Shown here: positions 43,952 through 53,865 of the stretch, one piece after another | How positions within the stretch are numbered: position 1 is the first letter of the stretch | Layout of the letters: each line of letters opens with the position of its first letter | Source of the DNA: Magnetospirillum fulvum | Lineage (GTDB): Bacteria; Pseudomonadota; Alphaproteobacteria; Rhodospirillales; Magnetospirillaceae | Direction: 5' to 3' | Assembly: GCF_900108475.1 (NCBI RefSeq) | Contig: NZ_FNWO01000001.1 | Coordinates: forward strand, 399,128 to 463,127 | Length of the DNA stretch: 64,000 nt | Translations under genes and position numbers: made by a program | The notes under the pieces: model-generated | Seen by the model: only the letters and a program-made list of their open reading frames with translations | Database searches by the model: none | Told to the model about the DNA's origin: nothing

Positions 43952-45658
43952 TTGAACGGAGCGGACTACGTCGCCGCCTTTTTGCGGCATCGGGGCGTCG
44001 GGCGGGTTCATTGCACGGCCGGGATATCCTGCGCGCTGATGATCGACGCGATCGCCCGCCAGCCGGGGATTGATTATTTCACCCATTTCAACGAGCGTTC
44101 GGCGGCGCTGGCCGCCGATGCGGTATGGCGGAGCGCGCGCCGGATCGGGGTGGCGATGGCCAGCGGCGGCCCCGGCGCGGCCAACCTGATCTCCGGCATC
44201 GCCTGCGCCTGTCACGATTCGGTTCCGGCGCTGTTCATCACCGGCCGAGCCGCAATCGAGCGGACCCCGATTGCGGCAATGGCCGCTCCAATTGCCAAGA
44301 AAACATTCGAGGTCACCTGCGCGGCCGATCTGCCTCGTATCCTGGCCGAAGCCTGGGATCTTGCCACTGTCGGCCGACCTGGGCCGGTTCTGGTCGATAT
44401 CCCGGTCGCAGTGCAGACCGAGCCGGTTGACCTGCCGATCCTGCCGCCCCAGATCGCTCCCCCCCTGCCGCCACCGGAACTAGACGAGATTGCCGCCACT
44501 CTCAACGCCTTTCTGGCCGAGGGTGCACGCCCGCTGTTGCTGCTGGGCGGTGGCGTCGGACAGGCGGGAATTGCCACCGCGCTGGCCGACTGGCTGCGGC
44601 GCGACCGGGTTCCGTTTGTCGCCAGTTGGAGCGCGTTGGCCTGCTTCGACCACGATTTGCCCAGCTATCTGGGCGCGATCGGCCGCCATGGCAATCGCGG
44701 AGCCAATTTCGCGCTGTGGAACTGCGACCGCCTGCTGGTGCTGGGCAGCCGTCTCGACGCCAATCTGCGCGGAAGCGATCCCCGCTATTTCGCGCCCTCC
44801 GCCCGCATTCACGTTATCGACATCGACCCGGCCGATCTGGCCCGTCTCGCCGCCGACGGCTATCAGACCAGTTGCCTCGACCTGCGCTATCTGCCGCAAT
44901 TGCTCGACCAATTGACCGCGCCGCAACCGACTCGCGCCTGGCACGATTATCTGGAAGAGACCCGCGCCCGCTATCTCGGCCGCGACATTTCGACCTTTGC
45001 CCAGACCCACCGGGTGCTGTCGCCCTATGCGGTGATCCGGCGTCTGACGAAGGGCCTGGCTCTCGACGCGGTGGTGATCGGCGATTGCGGGGCCAATCTG
45101 TGCTGGCTGTTCCAGATGTTCCACCGCCGCCGCCATTCCCTGTTCGCGGCCGGAGGGCTGGCCCCGACCGGCTACGCTGTTCCGGCGGCGATCGGAGCGG
45201 TGTTGGAACAGCCCCGCCGACAAGTTGTGGCGGTGGTCGGCGATGGCGGATTGCAGGCGTCGTTGCAGGATTTGCAGACGCTGGCCTATCACCGGCTGGG
45301 GATCGCGGTGGTGGTGTTCAACAATAACGGCTATGGCCTGATCAAGCAGTATCAGGACCAGAATTGCGACAACCGCTACGAGGCGTCGGGGCGGCTGTAC
45401 AGTGTTCCCGATCTCGAACGGATCGCGGCGGCATTCGGGATCGCGTACCGCAAAATCGACCATGTCGAGCAGATCGGGGCCGATATGTTCCTAACCGGTG
45501 GGCCGATCCTGATCGAAATCGGCATTGCCGAAGACATGCCAGTCGAGCCGCAAGTCCCCGCCGATGGACAGATTAGCCACCAGAGCCCCGCTTTGAGCGA
45601 CGACGAGCGCGCTTTTGGTGGCCGCTTCGTGCCGTTCGACCGTCCAGCCCCCTGCTAA
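43952..45658 (+). CDS. thiamine-diphosphate-dependent enzyme (acetolactate synthase-like)
   Basis: A 568-residue ThDP enzyme with the three-domain plan: N-terminal Pyr domain with catalytic Glu48 (HFNERSAALAADA), central domain (about 190-320) and C-terminal PP domain with VVGDGGLQASLQDLQTL and FNNNGYGLIKQYQ for Mg-ThDP binding. The start is TTG at 43952 with GAGG upstream. No small regulatory subunit or ilvC adjoins, so it is probably not the main acetolactate synthase; related enzymes decarboxylate other 2-keto acids. Substrate unknown. Confidence 0.85.
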   Translation: MNGADYVAAFLRHRGVGRVHCTAGISCALMIDAIARQPGIDYFTHFNERSAALAADAVWRSARRIGVAMASGGPGAANLISGIACACHDSVPALFITGRAAIERTPIAAMAAPIAKKTFEVTCAADLPRILAEAWDLATVGRPGPVLVDIPVAVQTEPVDLPILPPQIAPPLPPPELDEIAATLNAFLAEGARPLLLLGGGVGQAGIATALADWLRRDRVPFVASWSALACFDHDLPSYLGAIGRHGNRGANFALWNCDRLLVLGSRLDANLRGSDPRYFAPSARIHVIDIDPADLARLAADGYQTSCLDLRYLPQLLDQLTAPQPTRAWHDYLEETRARYLGRDISTFAQTHRVLSPYAVIRRLTKGLALDAVVIGDCGANLCWLFQMFHRRRHSLFAAGGLAPTGYAVPAAIGAVLEQPRRQVVAVVGDGGLQASLQDLQTLAYHRLGIAVVVFNNNGYGLIKQYQDQNCDNRYEASGRLYSVPDLERIAAAFGIAYRKIDHVEQIGADMFLTGGPILIEIGIAEDMPVEPQVPADGQISHQSPALSDDERAFGGRFVPFDRPAPC

Positions 45659-45739
45659 TCGTCACCCTGTCATGACGAGGATTGGTCGGCGGGCTTGGCT
45701 GCGCTATTGTCCGCCCACCCCCACCCATCGTGAGACATC

Positions 45740-46435
45740 ATGCCGCCTCTGCGCCTTGCTATGTTCGATGTCGACGGCACCCTGATCGACAGCCAGCACA
45801 CCATCGTCAGCGCGATGACAATGGCCTGGGGCCGGATGGGTCTCGGCATCCCCCAACCCGATCAGGTGCGCCGGATCATCGGTCTGTCGCTGGTCGAAGC
45901 CTGCGCGATGCTGCTGCCCTGGGCCTCGGCGGCGACCCACCGCGCCGTCGCCGAGGCCTATAAGAGCGCCTTTCACACCCTGCGGGTGAAGCCCGAACAC
46001 GACGATCCACTGTTTCCCGGCGCGCTTGCCGCGCTGGACCGGCTGGAGGCGGACGGTTGGCTGCTGGGGCTCGCCACCGGCAAGTCGCGGCGGGGCGTCG
46101 AGGCGATGCTGGAGACTCACGGCCTGCGCGGACGCTTTGTCACGATCCAGACCGCCGACGAAAATCCCAGCAAGCCCGACCCGTCGATGCTGCTGCGCGC
46201 CGCCAACGAATGCGGGCTCGATCCCGCCGCTGTCGTGATGATCGGCGATACCTCTTACGACATGGCGATGGCCAATGCCGCCCGCGCCGTCGCCATCGGC
46301 GTCTCGTGGGGCTATCAATCGCTGGACGAGTTGCACAGTGCCGGAGCCCGGGTGGTTCTGGACAGTTTTGAACAGCTGAGTCGAACGCTCGACTTGGTCA
46401 TCGGAGAACGGCCATGCGTCCCGCCACAATCATAA
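45740..46435 (+). CDS. HAD-IA hydrolase, phosphoglycolate-phosphatase-like
   Basis: A 231-residue HAD phosphatase. Motif I MFDVDGTLIDS (nucleophile Asp9), motif II LATGKSRRG and motif IV MIGDTSYDMAMA are intact, with a helical cap typical of Gph/Gs1-like enzymes. Known targets include 2-phosphoglycolate and nucleotides or sugar phosphates; the substrate is not decided. It overlaps the AsmA gene by 22 bp in a different frame, implying translational coupling. Confidence 0.87.
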   Translation: MPPLRLAMFDVDGTLIDSQHTIVSAMTMAWGRMGLGIPQPDQVRRIIGLSLVEACAMLLPWASAATHRAVAEAYKSAFHTLRVKPEHDDPLFPGALAALDRLEADGWLLGLATGKSRRGVEAMLETHGLRGRFVTIQTADENPSKPDPSMLLRAANECGLDPAAVVMIGDTSYDMAMANAARAVAIGVSWGYQSLDELHSAGARVVLDSFEQLSRTLDLVIGERPCVPPQS

Positions 46436-48507
46436 AGATCGTCCTTGTCGCCGGCCTGTTGCTGGCGATCGCGGCGATTGCGGCCGCCAAATCGGTCAAT
46501 ACCGAGCGGTACAAGGCGGTTCTGGCCGACCGTGTCCGAGCCGCCACCGGTCTGACGATGGTCTTCAACGGGCCGGTCAAGCTGCGCCTCGGCCTCTCGC
46601 CCCGTCTCAGCATCACCGGGCTGGGCCTGTCGGTGCCGGGGGCCTCGGCGCCGATGGTGCAGGTCGATCGCATCGAGGCCCGGGTCGGGCTGCTGCCGCT
46701 GCTGTTCCGCCAGTTCCGCACCGAGCGGCTGCTCTTGATCCGGCCGACCCTGCGTCTGACCCCGACCACCGCTCCTGCCGCCGCCGCCGCGATCGCCGCC
46801 GCCGCCGGGATCGGCCTCGACCGGGTCAGCGACGAAGTGCCGCCGACCAGCTTTGCCCTGGGCGAGGTCCAGCTTGAGGACGCGACCCTGCTGTGGGTTC
46901 CCGACGCGCCCCAGAGCGAAACCCGCATCCAATTGCCACAGGGGCGGATTCGCCCGGAAAGCATCGAAGGCGGTCGCCTGACGCTCGAAGCGCACGGCCA
47001 ATGGGCCGGGACCGGCTTCGAACTGGGCGGCATCGTCGGACCGGCCGACACCCGCAAGCGCCACCGTCCCTTCCCGATCCAGTTGAAGGGGACGATCAAC
47101 GGCGCGGTCGTCGTCGCCCGCGGCGGCATTGCCGATCCGTTGACCGGCGAGGGGCTCGACATCATCCTCGACGCCCGGGGTGACGAGATCGCGACCCTGC
47201 TGCACCGGGCCGGATGGCTGTCGCTCGCCGAGGGACAGACCCCTCCGGCGATCGGCCCCTACAAGGTCGCGGCCCGGCTGGTCGGTTCGGTCCAGGCTCC
47301 GGCACTGGAAAATATCGACGCGGTGCTGGGCAAGCACGACACCCTGTTGCTCGGCGCGCGCGGATCGTTCTCGGCGCCGCTGTCCGGTCACGGGCTCGAT
47401 CTCGCTTTGACCGCCGAGGCCGACAGCCTGACCGGACCGGGACGGCTGTTCGGACTGGACCTCGCCAGCGGGGCGGCATTGCGGGCGGGCGGCAAACTGA
47501 CCGATAGCCCGACGGGCTGGCGGCTGAGTGGAATCAAGGCGACCATCGGCAGCAGTGATCTCTCCGGCGATCTCGCTCTGGCGCTCCAGCCCCGGCCAGC
47601 GGTCAGCGGCAAGATCGCCGCCACCACTCTTACCCTGTCCGATCTTGGTCTCGATCCGCTGAGGCTGATCGAAACGGTCCAGCCGACACCAGCGCGCCCG
47701 GCGATCCCGATCGCCGACGAACGCTTGCTGGCCAACGAACCGCTGGCGCTGAATCGTCTGGGAAGCTTCGATCTCGACCTCGGCATTACCGCCGCCAACC
47801 TTCCCTTGGGGGCGGCCGGGTTCACCGAGGCCGCCGCGACGGTGCGCCTGACCGCCGGACGGTTGGCGATCGAGGGCTTTTCCGCCCGGCTGGGCGAGGG
47901 CCTTCTGACCGGAGAAGCGCTGCTCGACGCCTCCGACCACGTCCCCGCCGCCGCCCTGAAGCTGGCAGGCAGCGGACTTGACCTGAAGCGGATCGGGGGC
48001 GGCTTCCCCTTCGATGGCGGCCGCGCCGAACTGGCGGTCGATCTGCACGCCCAGGGAGCCAGCCCGCGCATGCTGGCCGGAACCCTGGACGGTCATATCC
48101 TGGCCGGAATCGGTGATACCGGACTGGCTGCCAGCACCGCAGGCGGCGTTCCCGCCCGGCTGCTGACCGCGTTGGACGGCGGAACCGGCGACGAAGACCC
48201 GATCCATCTGCGCTGCGCCGCCGTCCGGATCGGCATCAAGAACGGACTGGCCAGCGCCGAACGCGGCCTGGCGGTCGAGACCCCGCGCGCGGCGATCCTG
48301 GGCAGCGGTACGCTCGATCTGCGCACCGAGATGCTCGACCTTGTCTTTGCGGTGCGCGGCGGATCGGCGGCCCGGCTGCGCGGGGCGCTGGCCGTTCCCG
48401 TCGTCGGCGGCGAGTCCACCGGTCTGCGTCCCTTTTCGCAACGTCCCGCCGCCACCCGGCCGCCGGTCGATCCTGCTCCCTGCCGTGCCGTCATCGGCCG
48501 CCGCTAA
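46414..48507 (+). CDS. AsmA family protein
   Basis: A 697-residue protein with one N-terminal membrane segment (residues about 6-25) and a large periplasmic AsmA region. LADRVRAATGLTMVFNGPV and the C-terminal ARAAILGSGTLDLRTEMLDLVF pattern are characteristic. AsmA-type proteins are linked to outer-membrane assembly and lipid transport. It is the second AsmA-like protein in the window, distinct from the larger one at the left edge. It starts inside the HAD gene and is followed 18 nt later by the ATP12 gene. Confidence 0.88.
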   Translation: MRPATIIKIVLVAGLLLAIAAIAAAKSVNTERYKAVLADRVRAATGLTMVFNGPVKLRLGLSPRLSITGLGLSVPGASAPMVQVDRIEARVGLLPLLFRQFRTERLLLIRPTLRLTPTTAPAAAAAIAAAAGIGLDRVSDEVPPTSFALGEVQLEDATLLWVPDAPQSETRIQLPQGRIRPESIEGGRLTLEAHGQWAGTGFELGGIVGPADTRKRHRPFPIQLKGTINGAVVVARGGIADPLTGEGLDIILDARGDEIATLLHRAGWLSLAEGQTPPAIGPYKVAARLVGSVQAPALENIDAVLGKHDTLLLGARGSFSAPLSGHGLDLALTAEADSLTGPGRLFGLDLASGAALRAGGKLTDSPTGWRLSGIKATIGSSDLSGDLALALQPRPAVSGKIAATTLTLSDLGLDPLRLIETVQPTPARPAIPIADERLLANEPLALNRLGSFDLDLGITAANLPLGAAGFTEAAATVRLTAGRLAIEGFSARLGEGLLTGEALLDASDHVPAAALKLAGSGLDLKRIGGGFPFDGGRAELAVDLHAQGASPRMLAGTLDGHILAGIGDTGLAASTAGGVPARLLTALDGGTGDEDPIHLRCAAVRIGIKNGLASAERGLAVETPRAAILGSGTLDLRTEMLDLVFAVRGGSAARLRGALAVPVVGGESTGLRPFSQRPAATRPPVDPAPCRAVIGRR

Positions 48508-48525
48508 CCTTCGAGGTCCGTACCC

Positions 48526-49236
48526 GTGAGTCTCACTCCCCTTCGCCGCTTCTATGCCGCCGCCGCCGCCGCCGAAAGCGAGGACGGCTTTGCCGTCCAT
48601 CTCGACGGGCGCCCGGTGCGGACCCCCGGCGGGTGCTTGCTGCGCGTTCCTACCCGCTCCCTGGCCGAAGCGATCGCCGCCGAATGGGACGATCAGGGCG
48701 AAACGATCCAGCCGTCCTCGATGCCGCTGACCCAATTGGCCAGCACCGCGCTCGACCGCGTCGGCCCCGAGCGGGAGACGATCACCGGCTATCTGATGGC
48801 CTATGCCGGGACCGACCTGTTGTGCTACCGCGCCGAGTCTCCGACCGATCTGGCCGAGCGGCAGGCCCAGGAATGGCAGCCGCTGCTGGATTGGGCCGCC
48901 GAGACGCTGGCGGCTCCGCTGGTCTCGACCGTCTCGGTGCTGGCGGTGGCCCAGCCCGACCACGCCGTCGCGGCACTGGCAGAGCATCTGGAGCGTCAGG
49001 ATTCCTGGCGGCTGACCGCGATCCAGGCCGCCGCCGCCGCCACCGGCTCGCTGGTGCTGGCCCTGGCCCTGACCCAGGCGCGGATTGATGCCGCCACCGC
49101 CTGGAGCCTGTCCCAGCTCGACGAGACCTATCAGATCGAGCAATGGGGCGAGGACGCCGAAGCCACCGCGCGCCGCGCCGCCCTCAAACGCGATATCGCG
49201 GCGGCCGAACGGCTGCTGGCGCTGCTGGTCGGCTGA
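48526..49236 (+). CDS. ATP12-family F1-ATPase assembly chaperone
   Basis: A 236-residue ATP12 protein (FAVHLDGRPVRTPGGCLL; IAAEWDDQGETIQPSSMPLTQL; TDLLCYRAE). ATP12 binds the F1 alpha subunit during ATP synthase assembly; it is typical of alphaproteobacteria and mitochondria. The start is GTG at 48526 with GAGG 8 nt upstream. Confidence 0.93.
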   Translation: MSLTPLRRFYAAAAAAESEDGFAVHLDGRPVRTPGGCLLRVPTRSLAEAIAAEWDDQGETIQPSSMPLTQLASTALDRVGPERETITGYLMAYAGTDLLCYRAESPTDLAERQAQEWQPLLDWAAETLAAPLVSTVSVLAVAQPDHAVAALAEHLERQDSWRLTAIQAAAAATGSLVLALALTQARIDAATAWSLSQLDETYQIEQWGEDAEATARRAALKRDIAAAERLLALLVG

Positions 49237-49351
49237 CCGCCGGTCTATTTCGAGATCAACCGCCCGGCGGCATTGCGGTCGGCGTCGTCATTTGCGATGA
49301 TCCGGCCCCGGCCACCCGGCCATCGTTTCATCGCGTCGAGGAGAATGGGTC

Positions 49352-49648
49352 ATGGGAAGCTGGAGCATCGGGCATTGGCTGATCGTTCTGGTCATCGTGC
49401 TGCTGCTGTTCGGCGCCAACAAGATCCCTAAGCTGATGGGCGACATGGCCAAAGGGGTCAAGGCGTTCAAGCAGGGTCTGAAGGACGGCGACGAAGAGAA
49501 TGCGGCTCAGCCCGCGCCGCAACCCCAGGCCAGCGTTCAAGCTCCGCCCGTCGCGGCCCAGAACGTCGCGGCCCCGCAGCAGCCCGTCGCGGCTCCGGCC
49601 GCCGCCCCGCAGGCAGCACAGCAGCCCGATCCGCTGCACAAAAGCTAA
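49352..49648 (+). CDS. tatA: Sec-independent translocase TatA
   Basis: A 98-residue TatA: short N-terminal helix ([21 protein letters not shown]), amphipathic helix ([17 protein letters not shown]) and a Gln/Pro/Ala-rich tail. Oligomers form the Tat pore for folded proteins such as the ApbE precursor with its RR signal. GAGGAGAATGGGTC upstream supports the start. tatB follows 28 nt later. Confidence 0.95.
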   Translation: MGSWSIGHWLIVLVIVLLLFGANKIPKLMGDMAKGVKAFKQGLKDGDEENAAQPAPQPQASVQAPPVAAQNVAAPQQPVAAPAAAPQAAQQPDPLHKS

Positions 49649-49676
49649 GGCCGCTTAACGGCACGGGAGAGTCCGG

Positions 49677-50054
49677 ATGTTCGATATCGGCTGGGACGAG
49701 ATGGCGCTGATTGCCGCCGTCAGCCTGATCGTGATCGGGCCGAAGGACTTGCCCGTGGTGCTGCGTCAGGTCGGACGCTGGACCCGCAAGGCCCGGCTGA
49801 TGGCCGCCGATTTCCAGCGCGGATTCGACGACATGGTGCGCGAATCCGAACTGGACGAGGTCAAGCAGCAGATCGTCAAGGCAAGCGACCCTGCCTTGTT
49901 GCGCGCAGAGATCGACAAGGCGGTCGATCCCGACGGAGACCTGGCGCGGGCGATGACGCTGCCGCCACCGGACGCCCTTCCCCCTCCGGCTGCGAACCCC
50001 GTTCCCGAGCCGATTCCCGCCGATGCGCCGCAATCGCGGCCTCCGGCCCCCTGA
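49677..50054 (+). CDS. tatB: Sec-independent translocase TatB
   Basis: A 125-residue TatB: MFDIGWDEMALIAAVSLIVIGP helix and amphipathic VVLRQVGRWTRKARLMAADF region, then a Pro-rich tail. It receives Tat substrates with TatC. It follows tatA and lies 16 nt before the chosen tatC start. Confidence 0.95.
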   Translation: MFDIGWDEMALIAAVSLIVIGPKDLPVVLRQVGRWTRKARLMAADFQRGFDDMVRESELDEVKQQIVKASDPALLRAEIDKAVDPDGDLARAMTLPPPDALPPPAANPVPEPIPADAPQSRPPAP

Positions 50055-50070
50055 CCTGGGCGATCCCGAC

Positions 50071-50892
50071 GTGACCGAGTCCCTCGACGACAAAACGATG
50101 CCGCTGCTCGACCATCTGATCGAGCTGCGCCGTCGGCTGATCTGGTCGGCGCTGGCGTTCCTCGTCGCCTTCGGTGTCTGCTATTACTTTTCCGGCACGA
50201 TCTACGAGTTTCTGCTCGAACCCTATTCGTCGGCGGCGCTGGCCAAGGGCGGCAGCCGCCGCCTGATCTATACCGCACCGACCGAAGCGTTCTTCACCTT
50301 CATGAAGGTCGCGGGATTCTCCGCCGCCGCGATCTGCTTCCCGGTCTGGGCCGGGCAATTGTGGGCGTTCATCGCCCCGGGGCTCTACAAGCACGAGAAG
50401 CGCGCCTTTCTCCCCTTCATGCTGGCGACGCCGGTCCTGTTCGCGATGGGCGCGGCCCTGGTCTATTTCGTCGTCCTGCCCGGTCTTTACACCTATCTGC
50501 TCAGTTTCGAATCGCTGGTGGCGGCACCGGGATCGCTGCCGATCCAGCTCGAAGCCAAGGTCAACGAATCGCTGTCGCTGATCATGACCCTGATCTTCGC
50601 CTTCGGACTGGCCTTCCAGATGCCGGTGCTGCTGACCCTGCTGGCCCGGGTGGGCGTGATCACCGCGAAGGGAATGGCGGAAAAGCGCCGCTTTGCCATC
50701 GTCGGCAATTTCGTCTTCGCCGCGATCGTGACTCCGCCCGACATCGTCAGCCAGTGTTCGCTGGCGATCCCGATGGTTCTGCTCTACGAAATCTCGATTC
50801 TGGCGGCCCGCGCGATGGAAAAACGACGCGCCAAGGCTGATTCCGAGGCCGAGGAGACCGACGCGGTCGAAGAAACCGATTTCAACGGATAG
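50071..50892 (+). CDS. tatC: Sec-independent translocase TatC
   Basis: A 273-residue six-helix protein; MPLLDHLIELRRRLIWSALAF is the conserved N-terminal RR-receptor region and FAAIVTPPDIVSQ a conserved periplasmic loop segment. I chose the GTG at 50071 because it gives a family-like N-terminus; an ATG at 50023 would overlap tatB by 32 nt and the ATG at 50098 is a shorter option. The ribosome-binding site is weak. Confidence 0.93.
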   Translation: MTESLDDKTMPLLDHLIELRRRLIWSALAFLVAFGVCYYFSGTIYEFLLEPYSSAALAKGGSRRLIYTAPTEAFFTFMKVAGFSAAAICFPVWAGQLWAFIAPGLYKHEKRAFLPFMLATPVLFAMGAALVYFVVLPGLYTYLLSFESLVAAPGSLPIQLEAKVNESLSLIMTLIFAFGLAFQMPVLLTLLARVGVITAKGMAEKRRFAIVGNFVFAAIVTPPDIVSQCSLAIPMVLLYEISILAARAMEKRRAKADSEAEETDAVEETDFNG

Positions 50893-51012
50893 CGGCTTAA
50901 TCTGGCCGATTGGGTCGCGTTACATTCAGAACCGATTCGCCGCCGCGTCTCGACAAGAATTCCGCGTCGGCTTATAACCAGCCGCTTGGCAGACTTTCCC
51001 GGATACCGTTCC

Positions 51013-52281
51013 ATGCACGACCTGAAGTCGATTCGCGACAATCCCGCAGCGTTCGATGCCGGCCTCGCCCGGCGTGGGTTGCCGCCCCAATCGGCGGCGA
51101 TCCTGGAGCTTGACGCGCGCCGTCGCGCCGCCCAGACCACCTTTCAGGACTTGCAGGCCCGGCGCAACGACGCCTCGAAGCAGATCGGCCAGATCAAGCG
51201 CCAGGGCGGCGATTGCGAGGCCCTGATGGCCGAGGTCGCGGCGATCAAGGAGCGGATTCCGGCAATCGAGGACGAAGACCGGGTGATCGGCGCCGAGATC
51301 GAGACGATCCTTGCCACCCTGCCCAACCTGCCCGACGAGTCGGTTCCCGATGGCCCCGACGAAAGCGCCAATGTCGAGATTCGCCGCTGGGGCACACCGC
51401 GCGCGTTCGATTTCACCCCGCTCGACCACGATGCGCTGGGCGAAAAAATGGGCGGAATGGATTTCGACGGCGCGGCCAAGCTGTCGGGAGCCCGCTTCGT
51501 CGTGCTGAAGGGGCCGCTGGCCCGGCTGCAACGCGCGCTCGGCCAGTTCATGCTTGACCTCCAGACCGGCGAGCACGGCTATACCGAGATCGACCCGCCA
51601 CTGATGATCAAGGATTCCGCTGCGTTCGGCACCGGCCAATTGCCGAAATTCAGCGAGGATCTGTTCAAGACCAACACCGGTCACTGGCTGATCCCCACCG
51701 CCGAGGTACCGCTGACCAATCTGGTCGCCGATGCGATCCTCGACGAAAAAGACCTGCCGTTGCGGATGACCGCGCTGACCCCCTGCTTCCGTTCCGAAGC
51801 CGGATCGGCGGGCAAGGACACCCGCGGCATGATCCGCCAGCACCAGTTCCACAAGGTGGAAATGGTGTCGGTGGTCCACCCCGACCGCTCGGACGAAGAA
51901 CACGAGCGGATGACCAAATGCGCCGAGACGGTGCTGCAACGCCTCGGCCTGCCCTACCGCGTCGTCGTGTTGTGTTCGGGCGACATGGGCTTTTCCGCCC
52001 GCAAGACCTATGACATCGAGGTCTGGCTGCCGGGGCAGCAGCGCTATCGCGAAATCTCGTCTTGCTCGAATTGCGGCGAGTTCCAGGCGCGGCGGATGAA
52101 GGCCCGCTTCCGCCCCGAGGGCGAAAAGGGCACCCGCCCCGTCCATACCTTGAACGGGTCGGGACTGGCGGTCGGCCGGACCCTGATCGCGGTGCTGGAG
52201 AATTACCAGCAGGCCGACGGCAGCATCGTCGTTCCCGAGGCGTTGCGCCCCTATCTGGGCGGTCTGGAGCGAATAAGCTGA
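51013..52281 (+). CDS. serS: seryl-tRNA synthetase
   Basis: A 422-residue class II synthetase that charges tRNA-Ser. Coiled-coil tRNA arm at about residues 30-100; motif 2 [19 protein letters not shown] and motif 3 [18 protein letters not shown] are intact. The ATG at 51013 gives the conserved [11 protein letters not shown] start. It overlaps surE by 1 nt (TGATG). Confidence 0.97.
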   Translation: MHDLKSIRDNPAAFDAGLARRGLPPQSAAILELDARRRAAQTTFQDLQARRNDASKQIGQIKRQGGDCEALMAEVAAIKERIPAIEDEDRVIGAEIETILATLPNLPDESVPDGPDESANVEIRRWGTPRAFDFTPLDHDALGEKMGGMDFDGAAKLSGARFVVLKGPLARLQRALGQFMLDLQTGEHGYTEIDPPLMIKDSAAFGTGQLPKFSEDLFKTNTGHWLIPTAEVPLTNLVADAILDEKDLPLRMTALTPCFRSEAGSAGKDTRGMIRQHQFHKVEMVSVVHPDRSDEEHERMTKCAETVLQRLGLPYRVVVLCSGDMGFSARKTYDIEVWLPGQQRYREISSCSNCGEFQARRMKARFRPEGEKGTRPVHTLNGSGLAVGRTLIAVLENYQQADGSIVVPEALRPYLGGLERIS

Positions 52282-53063
52282 TGTTTGCTCCGCTCGCCGA
52301 CCTGTCGGGCCTGCGTATCCTGGTCTCGAACGACGACGGCATCAATGCTCCGGGGATCAAGGTGCTGGAGCGCATCGCCCGGACCCTGTCGGACGATGTC
52401 TGGGTGGTCGCCCCCGAGCACGAACAGAGCGCCGCCGGGCACTCGCTGACGATCCGTCGTCCGCTCCGGGTGCGCGAGGTGTCGCCCTGTCATTATGCCG
52501 TCGATGGCACCCCCACCGACGCCGTTTTGCTCGGGATCAACCACATCATCAAGGGCAAGCGCCCCGATCTGGTGCTGTCGGGGATCAATCGCGGCTCGAA
52601 TCTGGGCGAGGACGTCACCTATTCCGGCACCGTCGCGGCGGCGATGGAGGCGACGATCCTGGGCGTCCCCGCGATCGCTTTGTCGCAATTCGTCACGCCC
52701 CCCGATGCGGTGAAGTGGGATACCGGCGAACAATGGGCCGCAAGGGTGATCCGGCTTCTGCTGACCCAGGGCTGGCCGCGCAACGTGCTGATGAACGTCA
52801 ATTTCCCCGATGTCCCTGCCGCCGAGGTCAGCGGGATCGAGGTCACCGCCCAGGGCAAGCGGAAGATCGGCGATGCGATCGTCGAACGCTCCGACCCGCG
52901 CGGCGATCCCTATGTCTGGATCGGGGCGCAGCGGGCCGAGGATCGCGGCATTCCCGGCACCGATATCGAGGCGGTTTGCCGTGGCGCGGTTTCGGTGACG
53001 CCGCTGTGCTTCGACCTGACCGACCGGCCCACCATGCAGGCGCTGTCTGCCATCTTCCCATGA
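52281..53063 (+). CDS. surE: 5'/3'-nucleotidase SurE
   Basis: A 260-residue SurE with metal-binding ILVSNDDGINAPGI (residues about 13-26) and SGINRGSNLGEDVTYSGTVAAA. It hydrolyses nucleoside monophosphates and helps stationary-phase survival. The start ATG overlaps the serS stop as TGATG; it overlaps pcm by ATGA. The serS-surE-pcm order is common in proteobacteria. Confidence 0.96.
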   Translation: MFAPLADLSGLRILVSNDDGINAPGIKVLERIARTLSDDVWVVAPEHEQSAAGHSLTIRRPLRVREVSPCHYAVDGTPTDAVLLGINHIIKGKRPDLVLSGINRGSNLGEDVTYSGTVAAAMEATILGVPAIALSQFVTPPDAVKWDTGEQWAARVIRLLLTQGWPRNVLMNVNFPDVPAAEVSGIEVTAQGKRKIGDAIVERSDPRGDPYVWIGAQRAEDRGIPGTDIEAVCRGAVSVTPLCFDLTDRPTMQALSAIFP

Positions 53064-53704
53064 CCCCCGCCGAATCGCGCGTCCGCCGCCTGTTGACCGA
53101 GTTGCGCCGACAAGGCGTCGGCGATGCGCGGGTGCTGGCGGCGATCGAGCGGGTTCCGCGCCATCTGTTCGTCGCCACCCCCTTTCTTGACCAAGCCTAC
53201 GAGAACGTCGCCCTGCCGATCGGTCGGGGCCAGACCGTCAGCCAGCCGCTGGTCGTTGGTCTGATGACCCAGGCGCTGGCGGTCGGCGAACGGATGAAGG
53301 TGCTCGAGATCGGCACCGGATCGGGCTATCAGGCGGCGGTGCTGGCACCGCTGTGCCGCCGGGTCTATTCGATCGAGCGCCACCGTCCCCTGCTGGCCGA
53401 GGCCGAGGCGCGCCTGCGCCGCTTGCGAATTCACAACGTCACCTGCCGCTTGGGCGACGGGTCGCGGGGATGGCCGGAACAGGCTCCATTCGACCGCATC
53501 ATCGTCACCGCCGCCGCTCCCGACATTCCCCCCGCCTTGATCGAACAATTGAAGCCGGACGGACTGATGGTGCTCCCACTCGGCGATGTCGGCGGCATCG
53601 ATCAGGAATTGGTGCGGATCGCCAAAAGTCCGGCCGGATTGGACATTCATCCCTTCCTCGCGGTCCGTTTTGTTCCGCTGGTCGAAGGACTTCCCGAGGA
53701 ATAA
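53060..53704 (+). CDS. pcm: protein-L-isoaspartate O-methyltransferase
   Basis: A 214-residue SAM-dependent methyltransferase that repairs isoaspartyl residues. LEIGTGSGYQAAVLA (near residue 80) is the SAM-binding motif, and GRGQTVSQPLVVGLM the isoaspartyl pocket motif. Coupled to surE by a 4-nt overlap. Confidence 0.96.
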   Translation: MTPAESRVRRLLTELRRQGVGDARVLAAIERVPRHLFVATPFLDQAYENVALPIGRGQTVSQPLVVGLMTQALAVGERMKVLEIGTGSGYQAAVLAPLCRRVYSIERHRPLLAEAEARLRRLRIHNVTCRLGDGSRGWPEQAPFDRIIVTAAAPDIPPALIEQLKPDGLMVLPLGDVGGIDQELVRIAKSPAGLDIHPFLAVRFVPLVEGLPEE

Positions 53705-53865
53705 GCAATCCAGGTCCTCTGAAAAAACATGATTCATCCCTTCCGTATTAGTCGTTGGACCGTTACTCTTTGACCTCCTGGACTGCGACGGGAAATCAAC
53801 CCCTGCGCGGCCCATTCGGTGCGACCATCCCGGTCTGAGACCCACTCCAAAGTCGCGGTCAGTCA

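Noticed and set aside
43952-45658. Assignment as the biosynthetic acetolactate synthase IlvB
   Set aside because: No ilvN or ilvC is adjacent and the motif detail differs; kept as a general ThDP enzyme.
46315-49143. 942-codon minus-strand frame opposite AsmA and ATP12 genes
   Set aside because: Both plus-strand genes match known families over their length; the antisense frame is a GC artefact.
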